Below, one piece after another: positions 1 through 8,686 of a DNA stretch of 64,000 nucleotides (positions are counted from its first letter, which is position 1; each line of letters begins with the position of its first letter). The notes below the pieces were generated by a model that had not been told where the DNA came from, searched no databases, and saw nothing but the letters and a program-made list of their open reading frames with translations. Both the position numbers and the translations under genes were made by a program. The DNA is from Saccharothrix sp. S26 (GTDB lineage: Bacteria > Actinomycetota > Actinomycetes > Mycobacteriales > Pseudonocardiaceae): the NCBI RefSeq assembly GCF_021390395.1, contig NZ_JAJUWT010000018.1:1-64000 (forward strand), written 5' to 3'.

Positions 1-373
1 CATCACCCGCGATCACCAGATCCGCACCACCCACCACACCCTCACCCCGCAACACCCACGCCACACCCGACGGGTACGCCGCCCAACCAGCCACCACACC
101 CGGCTCCAACTCCGCCACCACCACCGGATCGGCCTGCTCGACCGTGCCGTCGTCGTGCAGGGTCGCCACCCTCAGCGTCCCGTCCTCGCGAGGTGACGCG
201 GCCACCGCGGTCCGGTACGGCAACGCGAACGGCAGCACGAAACCGTCGTTGTAGTCCGTGTGCTCCCCGATCAGGTTCACCCGGCCGGGAGCCGACCACA
301 CGCCCTTCGGCGCGGACCCGACCAGGCGCTCGAACGCCGCGGCCGCCCGCCGCGCCGGACTCGATTCGTACAC
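1..373 (-). CDS. galK: galactokinase, 3' end cut by window edge
   Basis: GHMP-family kinase that phosphorylates galactose to galactose-1-phosphate in the Leloir pathway; cytoplasmic. Reading leftward from a GTG at 373, the product opens with about 25 ordinary residues, then the galactokinase signature [19 protein letters not shown], which holds the sugar-binding E/H/D residues. About 124 codons are present; the rest, including the GLSSSA ATP-binding motif, lies outside the window. The GTG is preceded by a GGGGAG ribosome site. It is divergent from the GH30 galactanase-like gene, which makes local galactose release and use a sensible pairing. Family call is secure; completeness downstream cannot be judged. 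Confidence 0.92.
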   Translation of the reverse strand, partial: MYESSPARRAAAAFERLVGSAPKGVWSAPGRVNLIGEHTDYNDGFVLPFALPYRTAVAASPREDGTLRVATLHDDGTVEQADPVVVAELEPGVVAGWAAYPSGVAWVLRGEGVVGGADLVIAGD

Positions 374-893
374 GGCTACTCCCCACGTCTCGGTGCCTGA
401 CTGGTGCGGTCGAGCGACCGGCAAGCCCCAACATCCAACACCGTGACCAGTACCCGTGTCGACTCTTGTTGGGTTTGCGCTCGTTGTCGCGGACTTGAAC
501 CTGCGTTTTCGTTTGTTTGCGATTGACAACGTTGACCAACCCTGGACACGCACGCGGGTCGAACGTTACCGTCGAGCCCTCGATGTTTGCGCAAACACCG
601 AGTGATCGCAGCCCGGCCCAGCCTCTCTCACACCGTCGTGAAGGACAGCTGCCATGCCCCTGCTCCCCGTCCGCGCCCGCCGCCAGGGCCACCGGTCACC
701 GCGTGCCGCCGCCGCACCGCGCCCGCTCGCACCGGACTCGCCGGAGCACTCCCCCGGCCGCACGCGCCGCTGACCGCCGCGCCCGGCCCGGCTGCGCGCC
801 GCCGCAAGACCCCGCCACCGCTCGACGCCCCCGAACGCCCGCGCGTCGCGTTCCGGGAGGGCGGGTACCGGCTCACCCGACGAAGGAGAACCC
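374..893. promoter_or_regulatory. divergent regulatory region between galK and GH30 gene
   Basis: This 520-bp non-coding stretch separates two divergent sugar genes. GTTTGCG occurs three times in the same direction (473-479, 515-521, 585-591). The last copy lies in a perfect dyad. A TTGACA hexamer at 523-528 has no convincing -10 partner. The right half (about 640-890) is GC-rich with no feature I can support. Confidence 0.45.
584..597. promoter_or_regulatory. LacI-type operator, perfect 14-bp palindrome
   Basis: TGTTTGCGCAAACA is a perfect palindrome centred on CpG, the usual layout of LacI-family operators. It sits about 300 bp before the GH30 start and 210 bp before the galK start. No LacI-family repressor gene lies next to it in the window, so the regulator is unknown. 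Confidence 0.55.
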
Positions 894-2363
894 ATGATCA
901 ACCGCAGGACGGTGCTGACCGCGGCGGGCGCCGCGGCCGCGAGCACCGCGCTCGGCACGGCCGTCGCCCGCGGCGACGCGACCATCGGGGTCAACCCCGC
1001 CGTCAGTCATGGCACGTGGGAGGGCTGGGGCACCTCGCTCGCGTGGTGGGCCAACGTGTTCGGCGACCGGGACGACTTCGCCGACCTGTTCTTCACCACC
1101 AAGACCGTCACCTACAACGGCGCGGCGCTGCCCGGCCTGGGCCTGAACATCGCCCGCTACAACCTCGGCGCGTCCAGCTGGAACGCCGTGGGCACCGAAC
1201 GCATGGTCGCCTCCCCGAACATCCCCCGGTTCAAGCAGATCGAGGGCTTCTGGCAGGACTGGAACAACGAGGACCCCGCTTCGTCGGCGTGGAACTGGAA
1301 CGCCGACGCCAAGCAGCGCGCCGCGCTGGTGAAGGCCACCCAGCGCGGCGCGATGAGCGAGCTGTTCGCCAACTCGCCGATGTGGTGGATGTGCCTGAAC
1401 CACAACCCCTCCGGTGCCGCCGACGCCGCCGACACCAACCTCCAGCCGTGGAACCACCGCCAGCACGCGCTGCACCTGGCCGTGACCGCCCGCCGCGCCC
1501 GCGACCAGTGGGGCGTGAACTTCCGCACCGTCGACCCGTTCAACGAGCCGTCCTCCGCCTACTGGCACGCCAACGGCACCCAGGAGGGGTGCCACATCGA
1601 CGCCACCACCCAGCGCAGCGTCCTGGCGCACCTGCGCACCGAGCTGGACCGGCAGGGCCTGTCGGGCACCGGGATCTCCGCCTCCGACGAGACCAGCTAC
1701 GACCTGGCCCGCACCACGTGGAACAGCTTCGACGCCACCACCAGGTCGTTGGTGCGGCAGGTCAACGTGCACGGCTACCAGGGCACCGGCGGTCGGCGCG
1801 ACCTGCTGTTCAACGACGTGCGCGCGGCGGGCAAGGTGCTGTGGAACTCCGAGCACGGCGACGGTGACGGCACCGGCCTGACCACCGCCCGCTGCCTGCT
1901 GCTGGACTTCCGCTGGCTGCACCCCACGGCCTGGTGCTACTGGCAGGTGATGGACCCCACCGCAGGCTGGGGCGCGATCCGCTATGACGGCGGCACCCAG
2001 AGCGCGGGCGCGGTCGAGACCAAGCTGTACGTGCTGGCCCAGTTCACCCGGCACATCCGGCCCGGCATGCGCATCGTGGACACCGGCAGCGACCTCGCCG
2101 TCGCCGCCTACGACCCCGCCGGCCGCCGGCTGGTCATCGTCGCCGCGAACACCGGCTCCGCGCAGACCCTGACCTTCGACCTGTCCCGCTTCGCCCAGGT
2201 CACGGGCGGGACCAACGGCGTGGTGCCGCGCTGGTCCACCATCCCGTCCGGCTCCGACCGCTACACCCAGCGCCAGGACACCCGGCTCAGCGGCAAGACC
2301 CTGCGGGTGCCGTTCGCCGCGGGCCAGGTGCAGACCTTCCAGGTCGACGGCGTCGTGCAGTAG
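894..2363 (+). CDS. secreted GH30-family glycoside hydrolase, endo-beta-1,6-galactanase-like
   Basis: Predicted extracellular retaining hydrolase. The N-terminus MINRRTVLTAAGAAAAS has a twin-arginine pair followed by an Ala-rich hydrophobic stretch, so Tat export is likely. The mature part reads as a (beta/alpha)8 GH30 enzyme: GLNIARYNLGASSW near residue 85, the acid/base region DPFNEPSSAYW near 215 (Glu in NEP), and a nucleophile-type WNSEHGDGDG near 318, then a C-terminal beta region. Residue positions are approximate. The closest known families are fungal and Streptomyces endo-beta-1,6-galactanases, which cut side chains of type II arabinogalactan. The adjacent galactokinase fits that substrate. 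Exact specificity is inferred. The ATG at 894 follows an AAGGAGAA ribosome site. Confidence 0.8.
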   Translation: MINRRTVLTAAGAAAASTALGTAVARGDATIGVNPAVSHGTWEGWGTSLAWWANVFGDRDDFADLFFTTKTVTYNGAALPGLGLNIARYNLGASSWNAVGTERMVASPNIPRFKQIEGFWQDWNNEDPASSAWNWNADAKQRAALVKATQRGAMSELFANSPMWWMCLNHNPSGAADAADTNLQPWNHRQHALHLAVTARRARDQWGVNFRTVDPFNEPSSAYWHANGTQEGCHIDATTQRSVLAHLRTELDRQGLSGTGISASDETSYDLARTTWNSFDATTRSLVRQVNVHGYQGTGGRRDLLFNDVRAAGKVLWNSEHGDGDGTGLTTARCLLLDFRWLHPTAWCYWQVMDPTAGWGAIRYDGGTQSAGAVETKLYVLAQFTRHIRPGMRIVDTGSDLAVAAYDPAGRRLVIVAANTGSAQTLTFDLSRFAQVTGGTNGVVPRWSTIPSGSDRYTQRQDTRLSGKTLRVPFAAGQVQTFQVDGVVQ

Positions 2364-2371
2364 TCGCGCGC

Positions 2372-2405
2372 GGTGCGGGTCGGCGCCATACCGCCGGCCC
2401 GCACC
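2372..2405 (+). terminator. stem-loop terminator after GH30 gene
   Basis: GGTGCGGG pairs with CCCGCACC, with an inner CGGCG/CGCCG stem and a CCATAC loop, starting 8 bp after the stop codon. No U-tract follows, as is usual in actinomycetes. Confidence 0.6.
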
Positions 2406-2651
2406 GGGCCACCCCCGGTCCTGTGTAGACAGTCTTTGGGGTGGGGGTGGCCGAAGATCGCGTCCGATTGGTCCCGGCAGGACGGGTCGAGGCCGTCACC
2501 GTCGAACCCGCTCCGGGCAGCCGCCGACCGACGGTCGCGCGGCGGGAGGCGCGCGAGCCGCGGGGTCACGGCCAGGGCGAGGTCTTCCTCCGGCACCGAC
2601 CCGCGTCGAGCAGCCGAGGGCCGCGTCACCGCCCGTGACACAATCGGCCTC

Positions 2652-5600
2652 GTGCAGATCGGGGTGCTGGGGCCGTTCGAGGTTCGCGCGGACGACGGCG
2701 TCGCCGCCGACGTGCCGGGCGCGCGGTTGCGCGGGTTGGTGGCCGCGCTCGCGCTCGAACCCGGTCACGTGGTCCCGAAGGCGACCCTGGTCGACTGGAT
2801 CTGGGGCGAGCACCCACCCGCCGACGCCGCGAACGCCTTGCAGCGCCTGGTTTCCCGGCTGCGCAAGGCCCTGCCCGACGGTGTGGTCGAGGGGCACCCG
2901 AACGGTTACCGCCTGGCGGTGCCGCCCGACGCCGTGGACGCGGTGCGGTTCGAGCGCCTCGTCGCCCAGGCCCGCACCGACGACGGCCCGCGCCGGGTGC
3001 GGCTGCTGCGCGACGCCCTCGCGCTGTGGCGCGGCACGGCCATGCAGGACGTCGGCTTGCAGGACAGCGAGGCGTTCGACGCGGCGGTCACCCGGCTCGA
3101 CGGCCTGCGCCTGACCGCGCTGGAGGACCGGTTCGACGCCGAGGTCGCCCTCGGCCACGGCGTGGACCTGATCCCGGAGCTGACCGATTTGGCGACCGCC
3201 CACCCCACGCGGGAACGGCTCGTCGCCGCGCTGCTGCGCGCCCTCGCCGCCGCCGGTCGCGACTCCGAGGCACTGGTCGTGTACGAGCGGACGCGGGAAG
3301 CGCTGGCCGACGCACTGGGCGTCGACCCCTCGCCGGAGCTGTCCACAGTGCACGTCGCGCTGCTGCGCGGTGAGCTGAGCCGCCGGGAGGAGCCGCGCAA
3401 GACCAACCTGCGCGCGGAGCTGACCAGCTTCGTCGGCAAGGACGCCGATGTCGCCGCGGTCCGCGAGCTCGTCGCCGAACAACGGCTCACCACGCTGATC
3501 GGGCCGGGCGGTTCGGGCAAGACCAGGCTGGCCGTGGAGACCGCGCGCACGCTGCTGGACGACCTGCCCGACGGCGCGTGGCTGGTGGAGCTGGCCGCCA
3601 TCGGCCCCGACGGCGACGTGGCGCAGGCGACGCTGGCCGCGCTCGGCCTGCGTGACGCCCTGCTCGGTGAGGCGCCGAACGCGGAGCCGGTGGACCGGCT
3701 CGTCGCCGCGGTCCGCGACCGGGAGGCGTTGCTGGTCCTGGACAACTGCGAGCACGTGATCGAGTCGGCGGCGGCCTTCGCCCACCGGCTGCTCGGCGAG
3801 TGCCGGCGGCTGCGGGTCCTGGCCACGAGCCGGGAACCGCTGGGCATCACCGGCGAGGCGCTGTGGCTGGTCGAGCCGCTGGCCGTGCCGCCCGCGGACG
3901 CCGATGCCGCCGAGATCGGGGCCGCGCCTGCCGTCCGCCTGCTGCGCGACCGGGCGAGCGCGGTGCGCAAGGACCTCGCCGCGGACGACCGCGCGTTGGC
4001 CACGATGGCCCGCGTCTGCCGGGCCCTGGACGGCATCCCGCTGGCGATCGAACTGGCCGCCGCCCGGTTGCGCACCATGTCCCCCGACCAGCTCGCCCAC
4101 CGCCTCGACGACCGGTTCCGCCTGCTCACCGGCGGCAGCCGCACCGCGTTGCCGCGGCACCGCACGCTGCGCGCGATGGTCGACTGGAGCTGGGAGCTGC
4201 TCACCGACGCGGAACGGGTCGTGCTGCGGCGGCTCGCGGTGTTCTCCGGCGGCGCGGGCCTGGACGCGGCCGAACGGGTCTGCGCGGGCGACACCGTCGA
4301 GCCGGACGAGGTGCTCGAGCTGCTCACGTCGTTGACCGAGAAGTCGTTGCTGGTCGCCGAGGGTGACGGCACGCCGCGCTACCGGATGCTCGGCACGATC
4401 AAGGAGTACGCCGCGCACCGGCTCGCCGAGGCGGGCGAAGCGGATCGGGCCCGCCACGCGCACCTGGCGCACTTCACCGAGCTGGCCGAGGCCGCCGAAC
4501 CGCACCTGCGCCGCGCCGAGCAGGTGACGTGGCTGGCCGTGCTCGACGCCGAGCACGACAACGTGGTGTCGGCGATGCGCGGCGCGCTCGCGGCGGGCGA
4601 CGCGCACGGCGCGATGCGGCTCGCGGCGGGCGGCGGCTGGTACTGGTGGCTCAGCGGGCACAAGTCCGAGGGCATGGAGCTGATCAACGCGGCCGCCGCC
4701 CTGCCCGGCGAGGTGCCCGACGAGGTCCGGGCCATGGTCCACGCCCTGAGGTCGATGTTCATCACCTCCGGCCCGGCCGACCAGCACCAGGCGGCGGAGG
4801 CGATCCACCAGGCCTACGAGTTCAGCCGCAGCGGTCGGCGGGGCAGCCCGCTGCTCGCCCTGGTCGTCCCGCTCGAACGCATGGTGCGGGAGCCGGAGTC
4901 GATGCTGTCGGCGTGGGATCCGCTGCTGGACCACGCGGACCCCTGGGTGCGGGCGCTGGCCCGGCTACACAAGGGCAAGATGCGGATCGTGCTCGGCCAC
5001 GGCGGGCGTGAGGCGGACGAGCACCTGGAGGCGGCGCTGGCCGAGTTCCGCGCGATCGGCGAGCGGTGGGGCATGTCGTTCGCCCTGTCGGAGCTGGCCG
5101 ACCGAATGGCCGTGCGCGGCGAGTTCGCCCGCGCGTGCGAGCACTACGACCAGGCGATCGCGGTGGTCAGCGAGGTCGGTGCGCCCGAGGACGTCATCCT
5201 GATGCGGGCGCACCAGGCCCGGCTGCACCGGCTGCTGGGCGACCACGACGCCGGCGCGGCGGCCCTGGCCGAGGCGCAACGGCTCGCGCGGCGGGTCACC
5301 TGGCCGGGAGCGCTCGGCATGCTGGCGCTGGCCAAGGCGGAACTCGCGCGGTTCGACGGCGAGGTCGAGCGGGCGCACGAGCAGTTGCGCGCCGCGACGG
5401 CCCTGCTGGGCGCGGAAGCCGACCACGCGAACATCCGCGCGACGACGCACGACCTGCTCGGCTACCTCGCCGACGACCTCGCCGAGTCCCGCGCGCACCG
5501 CGCGGCGGCCTGCCGGGCGGCGGCCGAGACGGGCCACGCACCCCTGCTCGCCCGGATCCTGGTCGGAGTCGCGGACCTGGCGCTGCGCCTGGACCGGCCC

Positions 5601-5792
5601 GAGCAGGCCGCCCGGCTGCTCGCGGCGAGCGCCGCCGTGCGCGGGCTGCCCGACCTGTCCCACCCCGACGTGACGCGGATCGAACGGGCCGCGCGGGAGC
5701 ACCTCGGCGACGCGCGGTTCGCCGAGGCGACGCTGGAAGGCACGGCAACAGGCTGGTCCGAGCTGGTCGAGGCCACCCTCGCACAAGCATGA
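2652..5792 (+). CDS. AfsR/SARP-type regulator: winged helix, BTAD, NB-ARC ATPase, TPR-like tail
   Basis: Large cytoplasmic pathway regulator of about 1046 residues. The order is: OmpR-type winged helix (about 1-90), bacterial transcriptional activation domain (about 95-245), NTPase with Walker A LIGPGGSGKTRLA near 282 and Walker B LLVLDNCEH near 358, then a long helical TPR-like C-terminus. SARP proteins bind direct heptamer repeats with 11-bp spacing and recruit RNA polymerase. Exactly such repeats precede the nearby P450 and ABC-exporter operons, so these are its likely targets. I chose GTG 2652 because the SARP domain begins there (MQIGVLGPFEVRA); the frame is open for 279 bp upstream but has no domain content. 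The last 20 or so codons fall inside a 127-bp tandem repeat. Confidence 0.88.
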   Translation: MQIGVLGPFEVRADDGVAADVPGARLRGLVAALALEPGHVVPKATLVDWIWGEHPPADAANALQRLVSRLRKALPDGVVEGHPNGYRLAVPPDAVDAVRFERLVAQARTDDGPRRVRLLRDALALWRGTAMQDVGLQDSEAFDAAVTRLDGLRLTALEDRFDAEVALGHGVDLIPELTDLATAHPTRERLVAALLRALAAAGRDSEALVVYERTREALADALGVDPSPELSTVHVALLRGELSRREEPRKTNLRAELTSFVGKDADVAAVRELVAEQRLTTLIGPGGSGKTRLAVETARTLLDDLPDGAWLVELAAIGPDGDVAQATLAALGLRDALLGEAPNAEPVDRLVAAVRDREALLVLDNCEHVIESAAAFAHRLLGECRRLRVLATSREPLGITGEALWLVEPLAVPPADADAAEIGAAPAVRLLRDRASAVRKDLAADDRALATMARVCRALDGIPLAIELAAARLRTMSPDQLAHRLDDRFRLLTGGSRTALPRHRTLRAMVDWSWELLTDAERVVLRRLAVFSGGAGLDAAERVCAGDTVEPDEVLELLTSLTEKSLLVAEGDGTPRYRMLGTIKEYAAHRLAEAGEADRARHAHLAHFTELAEAAEPHLRRAEQVTWLAVLDAEHDNVVSAMRGALAAGDAHGAMRLAAGGGWYWWLSGHKSEGMELINAAAALPGEVPDEVRAMVHALRSMFITSGPADQHQAAEAIHQAYEFSRSGRRGSPLLALVVPLERMVREPESMLSAWDPLLDHADPWVRALARLHKGKMRIVLGHGGREADEHLEAALAEFRAIGERWGMSFALSELADRMAVRGEFARACEHYDQAIAVVSEVGAPEDVILMRAHQARLHRLLGDHDAGAAALAEAQRLARRVTWPGALGMLALAKAELARFDGEVERAHEQLRAATALLGAEADHANIRATTHDLLGYLADDLAESRAHRAAACRAAAETGHAPLLARILVGVADLALRLDRPEQAARLLAASAAVRGLPDLSHPDVTRIERAAREHLGDARFAEATLEGTATGWSELVEATLAQA

Positions 5793-6074
5793 CCACCGCC
5801 CACCGGGTCAGCCCGCCGCACCAAAGCTCCCCCACGACGCGCAGCTCGCCGAGGCGACGCCGGATGGCACGACGACAGGCTGGTCCGAGCTGGTCGAGGC
5901 CACCCTCGCACAAGCATGACCACCACCCACCGGGTCAGCCCGCCGCACCAAAGCTCCCCCACGACGCGCAGCTCGCCGAGGCGACGCCGGATGGCACGAC
6001 GACAGGCTGGTCCGAGCTGGTCGAGGCCACCCTCGCACAAGCATGACCGTCGCCCACCGGGTCAGCCCGCCGCA
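5708..6074. repeat. 127-bp direct tandem repeat, 2.9 copies
   Basis: Copies start at about 5708, 5835 and 5962 (the last ends at 6074). Copies 2 and 3 are nearly identical; copy 1 differs at several sites because it encodes the native C-terminus of the SARP gene. Each unit carries the last codons and stop of the SARP gene plus the reverse-strand stop and last codons of the convergent DUF4097 gene. So the junction between two convergent genes has been amplified. 127 is not a multiple of three, so extra copies do not extend either protein. Confidence 0.93.
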
Positions 6075-6892
6075 CGGTGGACGATCACGTCGCCGTGCCG
6101 GGTCCGGGCGTGGACGCTGACCTCGCCGTCGCACCGGTCCGGGTGCGGCACGACGGAGTTGCGCACCGACCCCCGCTTGCTGTCGACGTCCAGCCGCACG
6201 GCGACGCCCTCGCCGATGCCCACCCGGATGTCACCCGAGTGGTTGGACAGCTCGGCCCGACCCCGCGTCAACCGGCCGATCCGGATGGACCCGTCGCCGG
6301 TCTTGGCGGTGACGCTGCCGTCGACCCGGTCGAGGTCGAACCCGCCGCTGCCGCTGCTGAGGTCGAGGTCGGCGCGGGCGTGCCCGATCCAGGTCCGCCC
6401 GCCCGAGCTGGAGAGCCGGACCGCGCCCCGGACCTCGCCGATCCGCGCCGTCACCGAGCTGCCGTCGATCGTGGCCCGCCCGGCGATGTGGTCGACCGCC
6501 ACCTCACCCGCGGCGATGTTCGCCCGCAGCGCCTCCACGCGGTCCAACCGGACCCGGCTCGACGCGGTGTGCAGCTCGCACTCGCCGAACGCGCCGTCGG
6601 CGTGCACGCCGGCGTGCGCGAGGTAGGCGACCAGGCCCGACCCGGCGGGCAGTTCGATCGTGATGGCGACCGAACCGGTCCTGGCGCCGGACACGGTCGT
6701 CTTGACCGACAACCGCCCGTCGGCGAAGTCGACCCTGGTCCGCTCCGCGACGCGGACGTCCGACCTGCTCGTCCGGTCGACCGGTTCGACCAGCACCACG
6801 GTGTCGGTCCGGTCGCTCGCGGTGACCCGCACCCTGGCCCCGGCGACGACGAGGGTGGCGGTGATGGGCGTGGGCGTGGCGAAAGCGGGCAT
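6062..6892 (-). CDS. DUF4097-family beta-strand repeat protein
   Basis: A 276-residue, mostly beta protein without signal peptide or membrane segment. From about residue 60 it shows the regular short-strand pattern of DUF4097/adhesin-like beta solenoids, with runs such as SSGGRTWIGHARADLDLSSG and TKTGDGSIRIGRLTRGRAEL repeating every 18-20 residues. Such proteins often sit behind ABC-2 transporters or in regulatory operons of actinobacteria; the biochemical role is unknown. The start at 6892 has a GGGAGGTG ribosome site. It follows the permease gene after 28 bp on the same strand, so it is probably the third gene of the exporter operon. Its stop lies inside the 127-bp repeat. Confidence 0.75.
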   Translation of the reverse strand: MPAFATPTPITATLVVAGARVRVTASDRTDTVVLVEPVDRTSRSDVRVAERTRVDFADGRLSVKTTVSGARTGSVAITIELPAGSGLVAYLAHAGVHADGAFGECELHTASSRVRLDRVEALRANIAAGEVAVDHIAGRATIDGSSVTARIGEVRGAVRLSSSGGRTWIGHARADLDLSSGSGGFDLDRVDGSVTAKTGDGSIRIGRLTRGRAELSNHSGDIRVGIGEGVAVRLDVDSKRGSVRNSVVPHPDRCDGEVSVHARTRHGDVIVHRAAG

Positions 6893-6920
6893 GGCGCACC
6901 TCCCGTGCTCCCGCGGGTGA

Positions 6921-7670
6921 TCAGGCCCGCTTCTTGAAGGTCGAGGACGCCCACAGGTAGCCGACGAGGGCGATGCCCGCGCACCAGGCGACCGCGGCGA
7001 TCACGTCACCGGCGTCCGGCGCGCCGGCGACGAACCCGCGCAGGGACTCGATGATCGGCGTGAACGGCTGGTACCGGGCGAACTCCCGGACACCGGGGCC
7101 CATCATCTCCGCGGGCACGATCGCGCTGCTGAAGAACGGCAGCATGATCAGCGGCACCGCGGCCAGGCCCGCCGTCTCCGGCGACTTCGCCGCCAGTCCC
7201 AGCGCGACGGTCAGCCAGCCGGTCGCGAAGGCGAGCAGCAGGACCACGCCGACCACGCCGAGCCAGTCGAGCACACCCGCCGCCGGGCTGAACCCCAGCA
7301 GGAACGCCACCCCGACCAGGGCCGCGATGGCGACCACGTTGGTCAGCACGCCGGCCACGACGTGACCGGTCAGCACCGCGCCGCGCGGCACGTCCATCAC
7401 CTTGAACCGGTTGATGATGCCCTTGGTCATGTCCGAGTTCACCGCGGTCGCGGTGGCACCCAGCCCGTAGCAGACGGCCAGCAGCATCAGCCCCGGCGTC
7501 GCGTAGTCGATGTAGTCGACGCCGACGTCGAAGGCGTCGCCGAACACGTACACGAACATCAGCATCATCACGACCGGCATCAGCACCGCGTTGAACACCG
7601 AGGTCGGATTCCGGGCGATGTGCTTGAAGTTGCGGCGCAACATGGTCGTCGAGTGGGACTTGGCGCTCAT
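6921..7670 (-). CDS. ABC-2 type transporter permease, DrrB-like
   Basis: Integral membrane half of a drug-type ABC exporter (249 residues). A short cytoplasmic N-terminus (HSTTMLRRNFKHIARNPTS) is followed by about six hydrophobic segments, and the conserved stretch VPLIMLPFFSSAIVPAEMMG, typical of DrrB/ABC-2 permeases, lies near residue 165. Its ATG overlaps the stop of the ATPase gene (ATGA at 7667-7670), so translation is coupled. Partner is the DrrA-like ATPase upstream. The substrate is not shown by sequence. Co-control with a P450 suggests export of a modified small molecule, or self-protection; this is inference. Confidence 0.88.
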   Translation of the reverse strand: MSAKSHSTTMLRRNFKHIARNPTSVFNAVLMPVVMMLMFVYVFGDAFDVGVDYIDYATPGLMLLAVCYGLGATATAVNSDMTKGIINRFKVMDVPRGAVLTGHVVAGVLTNVVAIAALVGVAFLLGFSPAAGVLDWLGVVGVVLLLAFATGWLTVALGLAAKSPETAGLAAVPLIMLPFFSSAIVPAEMMGPGVREFARYQPFTPIIESLRGFVAGAPDAGDVIAAVAWCAGIALVGYLWASSTFKKRA

Positions 7671-8599
7671 TTCGCAGCCTCCGCGGTGCGGCCCGTCAGG
7701 GCGAGGAAGACGTCGTCGAGGTCGGGGGTGTGCACGGAGAGCTCCTCCGCGTCGAGCGAGTGGGCGTCGAGCCGGTCGAGCAGGGCCCGCAGCGAACGCG
7801 TGGCGCCGTCGCCGGGCACCCGCAGGGCCAGCGCCTCGTCGTCACGGGTGCCGTCGGCGAACAGCCGCGCGGCCGCGTCGAGGTCGGCGGCGGTGGCGAA
7901 CCTCAGCCGCACGTGCGTGCCCGGCAGCCGGCGCTTGAGCTCGTCGGGCGTGCCCTGCGCGACCAGGCGGCCCTGGTCGAGCACCGCGACGCGGTCGGCG
8001 AGCTGGTCGGCCTCCTCCAGGTACTGCGTGGTGAGGAAGATGGTCACGCCCTCGGCCACCAGGTCGCGGATGATCGACCACATCGTGCGGCGGCTGCGCG
8101 GGTCGAGCCCGGTCGTCGGCTCGTCCAGGAAGATGACCCGCGGGTCGCCGACGAGCGTCATCGCCAGGTCGAGCTTGCGGCGCATGCCGCCGGAGTAGGT
8201 CGAGGCGGGCTGGTGCGCCGAGTCCGCCAGCTCGAACCGCTCCAGCAGCTCGGTGACGACCCGCTCGTCCACCCGGCCGCGCTGGAGGTCGACCATCAGC
8301 CGCAGGTTCTCCTGCCCGGTCAGCAGGTCGTCCACCGCGGCGAACTGGCCGGTGACGCCGATCGCCGCGCGCACCGCCCTGGCCTCGGTCGCGAGGTCGT
8401 GGCCCGCCACGCGCGCCGTGCCGCCGTCGGCCGCGGTCAACGTGGTGAGCACGTTGGCCGTCGTGGTCTTGCCCGCCCCGTTCGGGCCGAGCAGGGAGAA
8501 GACGGTGCCCGCCGGGACCTCGAAGTCGATCCCGTCGAGCACCGCTTTGTCCCCGTACGCCTTGCGCAACCCGGAAACCGCAATCGCTGAACTGTTCAT
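7667..8599 (-). CDS. ABC transporter ATP-binding protein, DrrA-like
   Basis: Cytoplasmic ATPase of about 310 residues that powers the adjacent permease. Visible motifs: Walker A GPNGAGKTTTANVL near 38, signature YSGGMRRKLDLA near 139, Walker B VIFLDEPTTGLDP next to it, then the extra C-terminal domain of the DrrA family ending in DLDDVFLALTGR. I chose ATG 8599 (MNSSAIAVSGLRKAYG), where homology begins. A start further upstream would run through the heptamer operator. There is no clear ribosome site, and the operator ends only 22 bp upstream, so the message is probably leaderless or nearly so. Confidence 0.9.
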   Translation of the reverse strand: MNSSAIAVSGLRKAYGDKAVLDGIDFEVPAGTVFSLLGPNGAGKTTTANVLTTLTAADGGTARVAGHDLATEARAVRAAIGVTGQFAAVDDLLTGQENLRLMVDLQRGRVDERVVTELLERFELADSAHQPASTYSGGMRRKLDLAMTLVGDPRVIFLDEPTTGLDPRSRRTMWSIIRDLVAEGVTIFLTTQYLEEADQLADRVAVLDQGRLVAQGTPDELKRRLPGTHVRLRFATAADLDAAARLFADGTRDDEALALRVPGDGATRSLRALLDRLDAHSLDAEELSVHTPDLDDVFLALTGRTAEAAK

Positions 8600-8620
8600 G
8601 CGGCCACTGTCGGCGTGCCG

Positions 8621-8649
8621 CCTGTCACCGCCCTGACACGACCCTGACA
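8621..8649 (-). promoter_or_regulatory. SARP operator: three heptamers, 11-bp period (exporter operon)
   Basis: On the reverse strand, TGTCAGG (8649-8643), TGTCAGG (8638-8632) and TGACAGG (8627-8621) are each spaced exactly 11 bp apart. Direct heptamers at one helical turn just before the start region are the hallmark of SARP/OmpR-type activator sites. The last heptamer ends 21 bp before the ATPase start codon. Confidence 0.82.
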
Positions 8650-8686
8650 CGGCCGCCGACACCGCGTCCGGTCACTTTCCCGCAGG

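Noticed and set aside
523-528. TTGACA as a -35 box for the GH30 gene
   Set aside because: No -10-like hexamer at 16-19 bp, and the distance to the gene is long.
2373-2651. Upstream extension of the SARP gene
   Set aside because: The frame is open but has no SARP homology; the winged helix begins at GTG 2652 and a GH30 terminator lies at the upstream end.
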